A stretch of DNA of 43,184 nucleotides from Syntrophomonas sp. (lineage in GTDB: Bacteria; Bacillota; Syntrophomonadia; Syntrophomonadales; Syntrophomonadaceae), in contig JAENZE010000019.1 of the NCBI GenBank assembly GCA_016841425.1, forward strand, positions 1 through 43,184. Reading direction: 5' to 3'. Shown in pieces: positions 1 through 8,243 of this stretch (position 1 is its first letter; each line of letters opens with the position of its first letter). The notes beneath the pieces are model-generated. The model searched no databases. It had not been told where the DNA came from and saw nothing but the letters and a program-made list of their open reading frames with translations. Both the position numbers and the translations under genes were made by a program.

Positions 1-50
1 TGTGTATTGGCGGCGGCCAGGGGGCAGCCGGAATATTTGAATTATGCTAA
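1..50 (+). CDS. Thiolase (acetyl-CoA acetyltransferase), C-terminal end only
   Basis: Reading from base 3, the last 15 codons give CIGGGQGAAGIFELC and then TAA at 48-50. CIGGGQG is the C-terminal active-site signature of thiolases, whose cysteine acts as the acid/base in Claisen cleavage of acetoacetyl-CoA (or a longer 3-ketoacyl-CoA) to acetyl-CoA. The remainder of the gene lies upstream of the window. The tail after the signature is unusual: most thiolases continue with a hydrophobic strand ending in an acidic or basic residue, while this one ends in Phe-Glu-Leu-Cys. It sits on the same strand as the acyl-CoA dehydrogenase that follows, which fits one beta-oxidation cluster. Confidence 0.75.
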   Translation, partial: CIGGGQGAAGIFELC

Positions 51-80
51 GATGAAACTTTCACCCATACCTGGTTATGC

Positions 81-108
81 CGGAGATCATGTTTATTACT
101 GATCTCCG
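81..108 (+). repeat. Perfect 9-bp stem-loop after the thiolase
   Basis: CGGAGATCA at 81-89 pairs exactly with TGATCTCCG at 100-108, leaving a 10-nt loop. No T-run follows, so it is not a textbook intrinsic terminator. It may stabilise the thiolase mRNA 3' end or be a processing site between thiolase and dehydrogenase. The rest of 51-197 shows only the ribosome site of the next gene. Confidence 0.6.
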
Positions 109-197
109 ACCGGAATTACGAGTGATGGGAGGCTTATAAGCAGCATAATGAATTTTATCTGCTATCAAAATATTCTATGAAAGGAAGATGAGAAAAA

Positions 198-2054
198 GTG
201 TCCTACAAATATGCTTATAGTACAAGAGATGCCAAATTCATCATGAAAGAATGGCTGCCTTTGGAAGAAGTACTAAGTTTTGATCGATATAAAGACTATT
301 ATAGTATTGATGACGTAGATACTATTGTAGACCAGGTGAGAAAAGTCGCCGAGGAAGTTATAGCACCTACCGCTGATGACGGCGAGGAAATCGGTGCGCG
401 CTGGGAAGACGGGAAAGTTTATATTCCCCCTTCATTCCACCAGGCCCATCGTTTTTTACAGGATCAGGGCTGGGGTGCCAGCAACTTTGATCTTAATGGA
501 GAAGGCGTTCTTCCTTTAACCATGTTTGGCTTATTGTGGGAAATGCTATCCGCAGCAAATCCGGCTCTGATGCCTTATGTCGGCAATGCCGGAGCAGTTG
601 CTCACGTTATTCAGCTGTATGCCAATGACTTGATAAAAGAAAAATTCTTACCCAACCTGCTGAGCGGTATTTGGGGCGGGACCATGTGTTTGACTGAACC
701 AAGCGCTGGATCTGACGTTGGTGAAATGCTTTCTAAGGCTTTTCCCACTGATGACCCGGTAATTTACAAAATTAAAGGACAGAAGATATTCATAACTGTT
801 GGTGACCGGGATGATGTGGATAATATAATACATTTGTTTCTGGCTAGAGTCGAAGGCGCAGCACCAGGAACCAAGGGGTTATCACTCTTTGTTATGCCCA
901 AGTACTGGATAAATGAAGATGGCACATTTAGCGATAATGATGTGCAGTGCATTGGCATAGAACATAAAATGGGATTAAAAGGACAGGCTACGGCACAGCT
1001 GGTAGTTGGAGAAAACAATAACTGCCGCGGTTATTTGATTGGTAATCCCCCCGATGAAAATGGGGTCGGTCAGGGAATAATGCAGATGTTTCATATGATG
1101 AATGAAGCTCGTCTGGATACCGGACGGCTGGCCACAGCAGTAGCATCCAATGCTTACTGGGCTGCAAAAGAATACGGTAAAGAACGTACCCAGGGTAAAC
1201 TGTTGACCAATCCTAAGGCAGGACGCGTAACCATTAATAAACATGAAGATGTAAAACGCATGTATTTGCTGAATAAGGCTACTACGGAAGCATGTCGGGC
1301 TTTGCTGGCAAAATGTTATTACTATGAGGATGTCAGGGAATTTGCCCCGGATAAGGAACGCAGGAAGTGGGCCCAGAATAAGCTGGATATGCTGACTCCC
1401 TTGTGCAAGGCTTACCCCAGTGATGAAGCCTGGGGTTTGATTGCAGAATCTCTGCAATCTTATGGCGGATATGGTTATTGTGAAGATTATCCAGCCGCTA
1501 ATTCGGCCCGGGACTGCAAGATATGGTCTATATGGGAAGGCACCAACTTTATCCAGTCTATGGACCTGATCGGCCGCAAGTGGATGCAAGGTAAAGGAGC
1601 TATATTTGCCGATACTCTAAAAGAGATCCAAGATTTTATTGTTACGTATAAGGAAAGGGGACACACCCCTGACGGGCAATGTCCCTTGGGGCTGGAAAAA
1701 GAGATGGAACACCTGGAAAAAGCGTTGAAAACCTACCAGGGGATACAGATGATGATTGGCGGGTATGCCCAATCTGGAAAGATTGGCCTGATGGCAGTGT
1801 ATGCTCGCCGGATTCTGACTGCTACTGCACAATTATACTGTGGTTATTTACTTATGGAACAGGCGGTTATTGCCAGTAAAAAGATAGCTGAACTGGGGCC
1901 GGATCATTATGATTATAACTTCTACTTGGGCAAAGTCCTTTCAGCTCGTTATTACCTGAACAATGCAGTTCCCAATGTATGGCATGTAGCAGATCTAGTT
2001 AAAATAGGTGATACTTCGGTATTAGAAGCTCCAATTGAGATTTTTGATTATTAA
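198..2054 (+). CDS. Acyl-CoA dehydrogenase, long DmdC-type (618 aa)
   Basis: FAD-dependent alpha,beta-dehydrogenation of an acyl-CoA. At 618 residues it is much longer than the ~380-residue short-chain enzymes. It has the layout of the 3-methylmercaptopropionyl-CoA dehydrogenase (DmdC)-like branch: a short N-terminal extension (1-40), an N-terminal helical domain, a middle beta domain with the flavin/substrate signature CLTEPSAGSDVG near residue 165, a C-terminal helical domain, and an extra C-terminal helical region (about 490-618). The motif IWEGTN places the likely catalytic base at Glu447. The start is GTG at 198, preceded by AAGGAAG at 181; an ATG at 188 is out of frame. In this context a butyryl-CoA or similar short-chain substrate is likely, but the branch is not substrate-diagnostic. 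Confidence 0.9.
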   Translation: MSYKYAYSTRDAKFIMKEWLPLEEVLSFDRYKDYYSIDDVDTIVDQVRKVAEEVIAPTADDGEEIGARWEDGKVYIPPSFHQAHRFLQDQGWGASNFDLNGEGVLPLTMFGLLWEMLSAANPALMPYVGNAGAVAHVIQLYANDLIKEKFLPNLLSGIWGGTMCLTEPSAGSDVGEMLSKAFPTDDPVIYKIKGQKIFITVGDRDDVDNIIHLFLARVEGAAPGTKGLSLFVMPKYWINEDGTFSDNDVQCIGIEHKMGLKGQATAQLVVGENNNCRGYLIGNPPDENGVGQGIMQMFHMMNEARLDTGRLATAVASNAYWAAKEYGKERTQGKLLTNPKAGRVTINKHEDVKRMYLLNKATTEACRALLAKCYYYEDVREFAPDKERRKWAQNKLDMLTPLCKAYPSDEAWGLIAESLQSYGGYGYCEDYPAANSARDCKIWSIWEGTNFIQSMDLIGRKWMQGKGAIFADTLKEIQDFIVTYKERGHTPDGQCPLGLEKEMEHLEKALKTYQGIQMMIGGYAQSGKIGLMAVYARRILTATAQLYCGYLLMEQAVIASKKIAELGPDHYDYNFYLGKVLSARYYLNNAVPNVWHVADLVKIGDTSVLEAPIEIFDY

Positions 2055-2153
2055 AACCGATTTGGAAAGGTTAACTGCCAATCAAATCACTTAGGCAAAG
2101 ATATATATCTGGGTAGGCGAAATTAGGCGAAGGCCTGCATCCGCTTAGATGGA

Positions 2154-2176
2154 GCGGGTATCTTCGCAATACCTGC
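2154..2176 (+). repeat. 8-bp hairpin in the acyl-CoA dehydrogenase / CoA-transferase gap
   Basis: GCGGGTAT at 2154-2161 pairs with ATACCTGC at 2169-2176 (one G-U pair) around a 7-nt loop. No T-tract follows, and the gene downstream starts 39 bases later. It could be an mRNA processing or attenuation element. No -24/-12 promoter is visible in this 160-base gap. Confidence 0.45.
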
Positions 2177-2214
2177 CCCGTGGGAATTATAAGAATTAGA
2201 ATGGGGGATTTATA

Positions 2215-3546
2215 ATGCAGAGCAGATGGGAGGAACTCTATAGACAAAAGCTGTGTAGTGCGGATGATTGTGCGAAGCTGCTGCACAACGGGGATGGAAT
2301 ATATGCTCCGCTAGGCAATGGTCAGCCGTCTGCAATAATGAACGCTATTGCTAACCGGGTGAGAGCAAATGAAGTAAAAGACATCGTGTATACTGGTGGA
2401 GTTGACGTAAAAGCTATAGGTACCCTTGCCCCTGATATTCAAGATAGAATGCAGATGAACAGTGGATTTGTAGGTGAGGCAGTACGCAAGGGCTGCCAGA
2501 TGGGATTATATACTTACACTTCCAACCGCCTCGGTCATAGTATTGAAATAATTTGTGACCATACACTTCATGTAGACAAGTCTGTTATAACAGCGGTTGT
2601 TTCCCCGATGGACGAGCATGGATTTCTTAGTTCTGGAAGCCATGCAGATTTGGCCTGGGGTTCATGGAAAAGCGGGAAATTCCGTGATCTTATACTCGAG
2701 GTAAATGAGAACATGCCCAGAAGCTGCGGCAACAACCACTTCCACATTAGCGAAGTAACGGCACTGTGTGAAAATAACATGCCTCTGGTTGAACTGCCTG
2801 ATATCCCAATCAGCAAGGAGGATGAAATTATCGGGCAGTATATTGCTGAAAGAGTACCGGATGGCGCATGTATACAGATTGGAATAGGCGGAACACCTAA
2901 TGCTGTGGCCAAGTATTTAAAGGACAAAAAGGATCTGGGTGTTCATTCGGAAATGCTGACTGACTCCATGGTTGATCTTTATTATGATGGAGTAATTACC
3001 TGTGCCAAGAAGAACTTCAATAGATTTAAAATGATAGGCTCTTTTGCATTAGGTTCCAAAAAGCTCTACGATTTTATCAACAATAATCCTTTTGTCGAAA
3101 TGCACTGTACTTCATATGTTAATGAACCTTATTATATTGGATTAAATGATAATTTTATATCAGTTAACGCAACCCTGGAAGTAGATTTAACAGGACAATG
3201 CTGTTCTGAATCTATAGGGTACAAGCAATACTCAGGAGTCGGAGGACAGCTGGATTTTGTTCAGGGAGCCTGGCGGTCTAACGGAGGACAATCGTTTTTG
3301 ACTGTTTATTCAACTTACAAAGATAAGGAAGGGAATTTGCAATCCAGTATAAAGCCCATTTTAACCCATGGCGCCATTGTTACTACAGCTAGAAGCGAGG
3401 TTGACAATATTGTAACCGAATATGGGGTAGCTCATTTGAAAGGGAATGAAATAAGGAAACGGGTTCAGGATTTGATCGCCATTGCTCATCCCGATTTTAG
3501 AGATCAATTAACCTTTGAATCCAAGAAAATGTGTTATATACGTTAA
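2215..3546 (+). CDS. CoA-transferase of the acetyl-CoA hydrolase / 4-hydroxybutyrate CoA-transferase family
   Basis: 443 residues, the normal length for the Cat1/Cat2/AbfT family, which moves CoA between acetyl-CoA and a short-chain acid such as butyrate or 4-hydroxybutyrate through a glutamyl-CoA thioester. The family motif HSEM gives the probable catalytic glutamate at residue 246, and the glycine-rich IGIGGTPNA lies just before it near residue 223. The start ATG at 2215 follows a GGGGGA ribosome site. The C-terminal half carries the conserved SGVGGQLDF stretch of this family. Beside an acyl-CoA dehydrogenase, a 4-hydroxybutyryl-CoA dehydratase and a 3-hydroxyacyl-CoA dehydrogenase it is the likely activating step of the pathway. 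Substrate choice (butyrate, 4-hydroxybutyrate or another acid) cannot be read from the sequence. Confidence 0.9.
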   Translation: MQSRWEELYRQKLCSADDCAKLLHNGDGIYAPLGNGQPSAIMNAIANRVRANEVKDIVYTGGVDVKAIGTLAPDIQDRMQMNSGFVGEAVRKGCQMGLYTYTSNRLGHSIEIICDHTLHVDKSVITAVVSPMDEHGFLSSGSHADLAWGSWKSGKFRDLILEVNENMPRSCGNNHFHISEVTALCENNMPLVELPDIPISKEDEIIGQYIAERVPDGACIQIGIGGTPNAVAKYLKDKKDLGVHSEMLTDSMVDLYYDGVITCAKKNFNRFKMIGSFALGSKKLYDFINNNPFVEMHCTSYVNEPYYIGLNDNFISVNATLEVDLTGQCCSESIGYKQYSGVGGQLDFVQGAWRSNGGQSFLTVYSTYKDKEGNLQSSIKPILTHGAIVTTARSEVDNIVTEYGVAHLKGNEIRKRVQDLIAIAHPDFRDQLTFESKKMCYIR

Positions 3547-3577
3547 TTATCTGGCTAATTAAATCCACAATGCATCG

Positions 3578-3709
3578 GCCAGGGTAAAGACCAGAGTAGT
3601 GGCTGCCTGGGGTACAGCTTTTTTACATTAGAGTACAGAATTCATTCTTGGAAACAAACAACCAGGCAGCATTCAGGCAGTATTGTTATACATACAGTTT
3701 TGCCCTGGC
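3578..3709. repeat. Nested inverted repeats between convergent genes
   Basis: Outer arms GCCAGGGTAAA (3578-3588) and TTTGCCCTGGC (3699-3709) pair over 11 bp with one G-U. Inside them GCTGCCTGG (3602-3610) and CCAGGCAGC (3662-3670) pair perfectly over 9 bp. The whole lies in the 266-base gap between the convergent CoA-transferase and regulator genes. It may serve as a long bidirectional structure limiting read-through. Terminal inverted repeats on a 132-bp unit could also mean a small non-autonomous mobile element, but I see no target duplication. Confidence 0.5.
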
Positions 3710-3812
3710 TGAGCAGCATTGCTTCCTATTAACTAAAGACAAAAACATGTCAAACCCCTGCTCATCGAAGGAAGGGTGGAGAATAGAACTTTATTAAGCC
3801 CTGGAAACTGGT

Positions 3813-5744
3813 CTATTTTAACAAATTATATTCAACCAATCGCCGATACAGGGTTCTCCTTGATAGCCCCATTGCTTCTGCAACTTTTGTTTTGTTATAC
3901 TTATACTTTTCTAAATATTCTATTATCATTTTCTTTTCCAAGTCATCAACAGTATTCTCTTTCGCGTTATTATCAGATAGGTCTATATTTTTTTGCAGCA
4001 GATAATTACCAATAAGATCGTAGGTAATAATATTATCTGAAGCCAATTGAATGGCTCCTTCAAGCATATTTTGCATTTCTCTGATATTGCCAGGCCAGGT
4101 ATATTTATTAAAGACATCTATTACTTCCGGTGCTAAGGTCATAAGAGGCTTGTTGAGACGGCTGCATATTTTGTTTATAAAATATTCAGCTAGCATTATG
4201 ATATCATCGGGCCTGTTTTTTAAAGATGGAATATTTATTCTAATAACGCCCAGGCGGTAATATAGGTCTCGTCTAAACCGGTTATTTTCAATCATTGTTT
4301 CTAGATCTTGGTTGGTAGCGGCAATTATTCTAACGTTAACTGGTATTTCCTTGGTTCCTCCCAGACGCATGATGCTTTTCTGCTCTAAAACCCTTAACAG
4401 AGAAGCCTGCAAATCCAGGGGCATATCACCAATTTCATCAAGGAAAATAGTCCCCTGGTCAGCCAGCTCAAATTTACCCATATTGCCACCTTTTCTTGCT
4501 CCGGTAAAAGCTCCTTCCTCATACCCAAAAAGTTCGCTGGCTATAAGTTCTCTAGGTAAGGCGGCACAATTAATAGCCAGATAGGGGTTGTTCTTTCTGG
4601 GACCTGCATTATGCATTGCCTGGGCTAGAATATCTTTTCCTGTTCCGCTCTCACCTAATAAAAGAACGTTTGACATAGAAGATGAGGCAGCCTGTGCTGT
4701 TTTTAGAGAGTGTAAAAATTCATTGTCCCTTCCAACAATATCATCAAAGGTCATTTTAGCATCCCCACCGATAATGTTTCTAACCAGACGCTTTATACGG
4801 CGACTTTCTCTAATAACCACGACTGATCCATCATCGGGGTGCGGACTATTCATAGGATTACATGTAACATTACAATAAAGAGGTTCACCATTGATAAGCA
4901 GGGTAAAATTCTCGTCAATAGTTCTGCGACCTGAAGTAATTTTATTAATAAAATACTGATTTTCCAAGTTATTACCGATAAGATCATAAATAGTACGTCC
5001 AATAATAGCATCTTTATTTAATTTTAAGGTGTTGGCGCAATTTTCATTCATATAGGTAATCCGCCCCATTACATCAATCGCAAATAAGCCTTCCTGAATA
5101 GAGTCCATCAGTACGGTATGGTACTGCTTTAATCTTTCCATATTCATTTTGTATCTGATATGCTTCATTGAAGCCACAACCATCCCCAGGGTATGATTGC
5201 TAACCTTATTAAACGGTGCTATCATCCCAATAGAACCAACAAATTTTCCCTCATCTATAATAGGGGCACAGGAGCAGGCTGCAACATGAGAGAATAGACA
5301 AAAATGCTCATAACCAAAAACCGAAATAGGTTTGCCAAGAGCCAGGGATAAACCACCAGCATTAGTACCAACTAGTTCTTCAGCCCACATAGCGCCCTGG
5401 CAAAGATGAGCGCTTTTTGCAAAAGCAAGGGATTCATTATCTCCAATAACATTAATAATGCATAGGTTTGCATCAGCCAGCACCACAACAAAGCCTGTTC
5501 CAGCAACAAACTCAAATAAATTGTTCATAACAGAACTGCTCGTTTCAATTAAGAAGCTGGCCTCGCTCTTATATTGACTGAGTTCCGTCTTGGTGCACAC
5601 ATAGGGATTTTGGCGAAGATATTTATTTACTCCGTAAGCATAGCTTCTCTCCCAAGAATCCCTAATTTCAGGGCGCAAAGCATTTCTTTCTACCGGATTA
5701 GCGTGGAGTTTTTTCCATCTGTTTTTAAGTTCTAAGTCTGTCAT
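3813..5744 (-). CDS. Sigma-54-dependent transcriptional activator (GAF-PAS-AAA+-Fis HTH)
   Basis: 643 residues, AcoR/PrpR-like layout: GAF-type sensor (about 60-195), PAS (about 210-320), AAA+ sigma-54 interaction domain (about 330-560) and a Fis-type helix-turn-helix at the C-terminus (about 605-640). The AAA+ part has Walker A GESGTGKD near 364, the sigma-54-contacting GAFTGA loop near 411, and Walker B GTIFLDEIGD. No response-regulator domain is present, so it probably senses a small molecule or redox state; the GAF domain contains a CSCA stretch. The start at 5744 is preceded by AGGAGG. It is divergent from the SDR-led gene set, which has a -24/-12 promoter, so it most likely activates that set. 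The effector is unknown; a pathway acyl-CoA or hydroxyacid would be reasonable. Confidence 0.95.
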   Translation of the reverse strand: MTDLELKNRWKKLHANPVERNALRPEIRDSWERSYAYGVNKYLRQNPYVCTKTELSQYKSEASFLIETSSSVMNNLFEFVAGTGFVVVLADANLCIINVIGDNESLAFAKSAHLCQGAMWAEELVGTNAGGLSLALGKPISVFGYEHFCLFSHVAACSCAPIIDEGKFVGSIGMIAPFNKVSNHTLGMVVASMKHIRYKMNMERLKQYHTVLMDSIQEGLFAIDVMGRITYMNENCANTLKLNKDAIIGRTIYDLIGNNLENQYFINKITSGRRTIDENFTLLINGEPLYCNVTCNPMNSPHPDDGSVVVIRESRRIKRLVRNIIGGDAKMTFDDIVGRDNEFLHSLKTAQAASSSMSNVLLLGESGTGKDILAQAMHNAGPRKNNPYLAINCAALPRELIASELFGYEEGAFTGARKGGNMGKFELADQGTIFLDEIGDMPLDLQASLLRVLEQKSIMRLGGTKEIPVNVRIIAATNQDLETMIENNRFRRDLYYRLGVIRINIPSLKNRPDDIIMLAEYFINKICSRLNKPLMTLAPEVIDVFNKYTWPGNIREMQNMLEGAIQLASDNIITYDLIGNYLLQKNIDLSDNNAKENTVDDLEKKMIIEYLEKYKYNKTKVAEAMGLSRRTLYRRLVEYNLLK

Positions 5745-5787
5745 AATTACATCCCCTCCTATTTAATTATCACATTTGTTTCTTGAA

Positions 5788-5955
5788 GGCACAATATGTG
5801 CGCCTAAATTTTGTTCCAAAAGTGATAATAAATCGCCAAACCCAAAGGATCGAGCACAAATAGAGCACAAACGTTCTTACCGCTCGGGAATAGATTTTAT
5901 AACAGAGGCTTAAGCAATCCGGGGGAGAAGTGTTACTCCCCTGCCCATTGTGTGC
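5788..5955. promoter_or_regulatory. Candidate activator sites: GCACA/TGTGC repeats in the divergent intergenic region
   Basis: A perfect dyad GCACA-ATA-TGTGC lies at 5789-5801. Two direct copies of GAGCACAAA occur at 5852 and 5863, and the inverse form TTGTGTGC occurs at 5948-5955. All fall roughly 85-260 bases upstream of the sigma-54 promoter, the usual distance for enhancer-type sites of bacterial activators. They are the only clearly recurring motif in this gap and so are the best candidates for binding by the Fis-type HTH of the divergent regulator. Binding is inference. Confidence 0.5.
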
Positions 5956-6042
5956 CAGCAAGAAACAAGAATAACCATATGAAGAAAACTAGGCCATTAT
6001 GAAAAGCTAAGATTTTAGGGATTCTTTGGCATATTGATAATG

Positions 6043-6059
6043 TGGCACCATATTTGCAT
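6043..6059 (+). promoter_or_regulatory. Sigma-54 (-24/-12) promoter of the SDR gene
   Basis: TGGCAC at 6043-6048 and TTGCAT at 6054-6059 place GG and GC exactly 10 bases apart, as in the consensus TGGCAC-N5-TTGCA. The start point would be near 6069, about 78 bases before the GTG start of the SDR gene. Together with the divergent sigma-54 activator this is strong evidence for RpoN control. Confidence 0.88.
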
Positions 6060-6146
6060 GTTTGGTTTATGTAATTTTCCATGGAATAGATACCTATCTA
6101 CCTGGATGCATTTGTATATGAAATATTCTTTTTAGGGGGCGAAGTT

Positions 6147-6923
6147 GTGAACGTACGGGATATGTTTGATTTAACTGGCAAAACAGCGGTTGTAACCGGG
6201 GGGTCTATTGGATTAGGAGCTCAGATGGTGACTGCTCTTGCGGAAGCAGGGGCCAACGTGGTCGTAGCAGCAAGAAAAGTAGAACGCTGTGCAGCATTAT
6301 GTTCAGATCTGGAGAAGAATGGTATTAGGGCAATTGCGGTTGCTTGTGATGTTGGCAATGCAGATGATTGTCAGAGGCTAGTGGATACAGCTGTCGAAGA
6401 GTTTGGTACCCTGGATATTTTAGTAAACAACGCCGGTATTACCTGGGGAGCTGATTCTATGAACTATCCTATGGATAAATGGGATCAGATCATGAATGTT
6501 AACTTAAAAGGGCTTTTTCAGTTATCGGTGATGGCAGCTAAGGTAATGAAAAAACAGGGGAGAGGAAAAATAATAAACATTACTTCCGCAGCGGGACTGG
6601 GAGGAAGCCGGCCGGAAGAAATGAACGCTGTAGCCTACAATGCCAGCAAAGGTGCTTTAAACACCCTGACCAAAGATCTCGCTGTAAAATGGGCTTCTTA
6701 TGGAATTTATGTTAATGCCATGGCACCAGGATTCTTCCCTACTCATATGAGTGGAGGGCTTTTGGAGAAAAACCAACATCTGGTTCTGCCCCAGATCCCA
6801 CTCAATCGTCTGGGCGGAGATAATGATTTGAAAGGGGCTATAGTATTCTTGAGTTCCGCAGCATCAGATTATATCACCGGCCATATTCTTATGGTTGAGG
6901 GAGGACAAACTGCACTGATATAG
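6147..6923 (+). CDS. Short-chain dehydrogenase/reductase (FabG / gluconate-5-dehydrogenase-like)
   Basis: 258 residues, classical SDR. The N-terminal TGGSIGLG (17-24) is the dinucleotide-binding glycine motif, NNAG occurs near residue 94, and the catalytic set is Ser147, Tyr164 and Lys168 (YNASK). The GTG start at 6147 is preceded by AGGGGG. As the first gene after the sigma-54 promoter, it probably oxidises a hydroxy intermediate of the pathway: 3-hydroxyacyl-CoA, or an alcohol or semialdehyde such as 4-hydroxybutyrate. The substrate cannot be assigned from the family. A 436-base gap separates it from the next gene, so it may be transcribed alone or with a processed leader. Confidence 0.88.
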   Translation: MNVRDMFDLTGKTAVVTGGSIGLGAQMVTALAEAGANVVVAARKVERCAALCSDLEKNGIRAIAVACDVGNADDCQRLVDTAVEEFGTLDILVNNAGITWGADSMNYPMDKWDQIMNVNLKGLFQLSVMAAKVMKKQGRGKIINITSAAGLGGSRPEEMNAVAYNASKGALNTLTKDLAVKWASYGIYVNAMAPGFFPTHMSGGLLEKNQHLVLPQIPLNRLGGDNDLKGAIVFLSSAASDYITGHILMVEGGQTALI

Positions 6924-6935
6924 AGATACACAGGG

Positions 6936-6976
6936 AGAGGCTAGCCTTCTTTACCAGCTTTACCTGGATAGCCTCT
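6936..6976 (+). repeat. Stem-loop after the SDR gene
   Basis: AGAGGCTA (6936-6943) pairs with TAGCCTCT (6969-6976), and CCAG/CTGG form an inner helix. It begins 13 bases after the stop codon. There is no T-tract, so it is not a typical terminator, but it may protect the message end and uncouple the SDR gene from what follows. Confidence 0.45.
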
Positions 6977-7006
6977 GGTTGCTTGAGCCATAAACCTAAC
7001 AACATT

Positions 7007-7117
7007 TATATTGTCCGGTTTATTAACATGCTTGCCATAGATGAAAATATTAGATCGATCAGTAAGACCATGGGTCTGGACCGTAAAACAGAAAGCACTC
7101 CAGCAAAAGTTAAGTAA
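7007..7117 (+). pseudogene. Possible decayed transposase N-terminus (IS21 IstA-like HTH remnant)
   Basis: In an otherwise gene-free 436-base gap (6924-7359) one short frame reads ENIRSISKTMGLDRKT before a stop at 7115-7117. The spacing and the ending GLDRKT resemble the helix-turn-helix at the N-terminus of IS21-family IstA proteins, which often reads AIARxxGLDRKTVRKY. There is no catalytic domain, no istB and no terminal repeats, so at most this is a fossil. Apart from this and the stem-loop just after the SDR gene, I recognise nothing in the gap. Confidence 0.3.
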
Positions 7118-7359
7118 TATGCTCGAACTCTTTATCAAGAGTTGTGGCTGCTGATGAGCATATCTAAATCGAAGCATTTGCTGGAAGCGGATATGTTATG
7201 ACAGCTATGCTCTAGCCATGGAGCAGAGTAGGGCGCGCATCCGCAGGCCCGGCTATGAAAGTATCGGCCCATTGCTTGTAAGGGCATGTCTGCAGTAAAC
7301 TAAGATCCCGGTTTCGGTAAAGATCATGAAGGATGAAAATATTTGGGGGAGGTTGTATT

Positions 7360-8124
7360 GTGGATTATGAGACCATTACGTTTAAAGTGTTGGAAAAAGG
7401 TATCGGACAGCTTACCTTAAATCGTCCAGAAGTATATAACGCTATCAATTATAGAATGATGGAAGAGCTTGAAGACTTCTGGCGAGAACGGCAACACGAC
7501 CTGGATACGGTCGTAATAATACTCCATGGTGCAGGTGACAAAGGTTTCTGTGCTGGATTGGATATGAAAGAAAACCTGGAGATGAGCAGAACGTGTACTC
7601 CCCACGAAGGGTATCACTTCCAGGCCAGATTGGCCAGGATAAACCTGGCCATGAGAAGGGCTCCCCAGCCAATAATAGCTGCTATACACGGAGCTGCTGC
7701 TGGAGAAGGATTCAGCATGGTCCTGGCTTCAGATATAAGGATAATAAGCGATAATGCACGATTTTCTGCTGCATATGTCAATATAGGACTGGGTGGTGCC
7801 GATATGTCCTGCAGTTATTTCCTGCCCCGCTTAATAGGCGCTGGCCGAGCCTATGAATTTATGTACACGGGAAATTTCATGTCAGCTGATGAGGCTAGGC
7901 AATTAGGTCTGGTTAGTCATGTGGTTAAGCAAGAAGAACTGCAAGGAAAAGCTATGGAATATGCCCGGAGTCTAATCAAAAAGAATAACTTTGGCCTGCG
8001 CCTGACGAAGGAGGCCATTAATATGAACCTTGATGCGGGAGGATTGGAACAGGCTTTGAGTATGGAAGACCGAAATCAGATTTTGCTTGCACTTGCAGCT
8101 GGAATGGGCAGACCGACTAATTAA
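7360..8124 (+). CDS. Enoyl-CoA hydratase/isomerase (crotonase) family protein
   Basis: 254 residues if started at GTG 7360, chosen because GGGGGAGG at 7345-7352 lies 7 bases upstream; an in-frame ATG at 7333 lies before that site. Crotonase features are LNRPEVYNAIN (19-30), the oxyanion-hole segments KGFCAGLDM (61-69) and HGAAAGEG (110-117), and a C-terminal helical part. The two glutamates of canonical enoyl-CoA hydratase are not present. The first site is Ser, and the second region reads NIGLGGADMS with Asp148, as in several isomerase-type or non-canonical crotonases. It could hydrate crotonyl-CoA with an altered acid/base or act as an isomerase. It lies directly before the 4-hydroxybutyryl-CoA dehydratase gene. 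Confidence 0.88.
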   Translation: MDYETITFKVLEKGIGQLTLNRPEVYNAINYRMMEELEDFWRERQHDLDTVVIILHGAGDKGFCAGLDMKENLEMSRTCTPHEGYHFQARLARINLAMRRAPQPIIAAIHGAAAGEGFSMVLASDIRIISDNARFSAAYVNIGLGGADMSCSYFLPRLIGAGRAYEFMYTGNFMSADEARQLGLVSHVVKQEELQGKAMEYARSLIKKNNFGLRLTKEAINMNLDAGGLEQALSMEDRNQILLALAAGMGRPTN

Positions 8125-8243
8125 AGGGTCAGGCTATAACAGGTAAAGTTGGAGGGATAGTCCAAAAGCAGTCATCTTATAAGTCGGTTTATACAGAACT
8201 ACTGTTTGAGAATTATTGAAGAAGATAATTAGGAGGGTTTATA

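Noticed and set aside
975-1589. 204-codon open frame on the minus strand inside the acyl-CoA dehydrogenase gene
   Set aside because: It lies wholly antisense to a clear enzyme, has no family motif and no ribosome site; it is a by-product of codon use.
2055-2214. Sigma-54 promoter or riboswitch before the CoA-transferase, because of a GGAAAGG string at 2062
   Set aside because: The other core segments of the Moco-like element are absent, and GG/GC pairs there are not 10 bases apart.
5770-5961. 63-codon minus-strand open frame in the regulator/SDR intergenic region
   Set aside because: It overlaps the candidate activator sites, has low-complexity composition and lacks a ribosome site.
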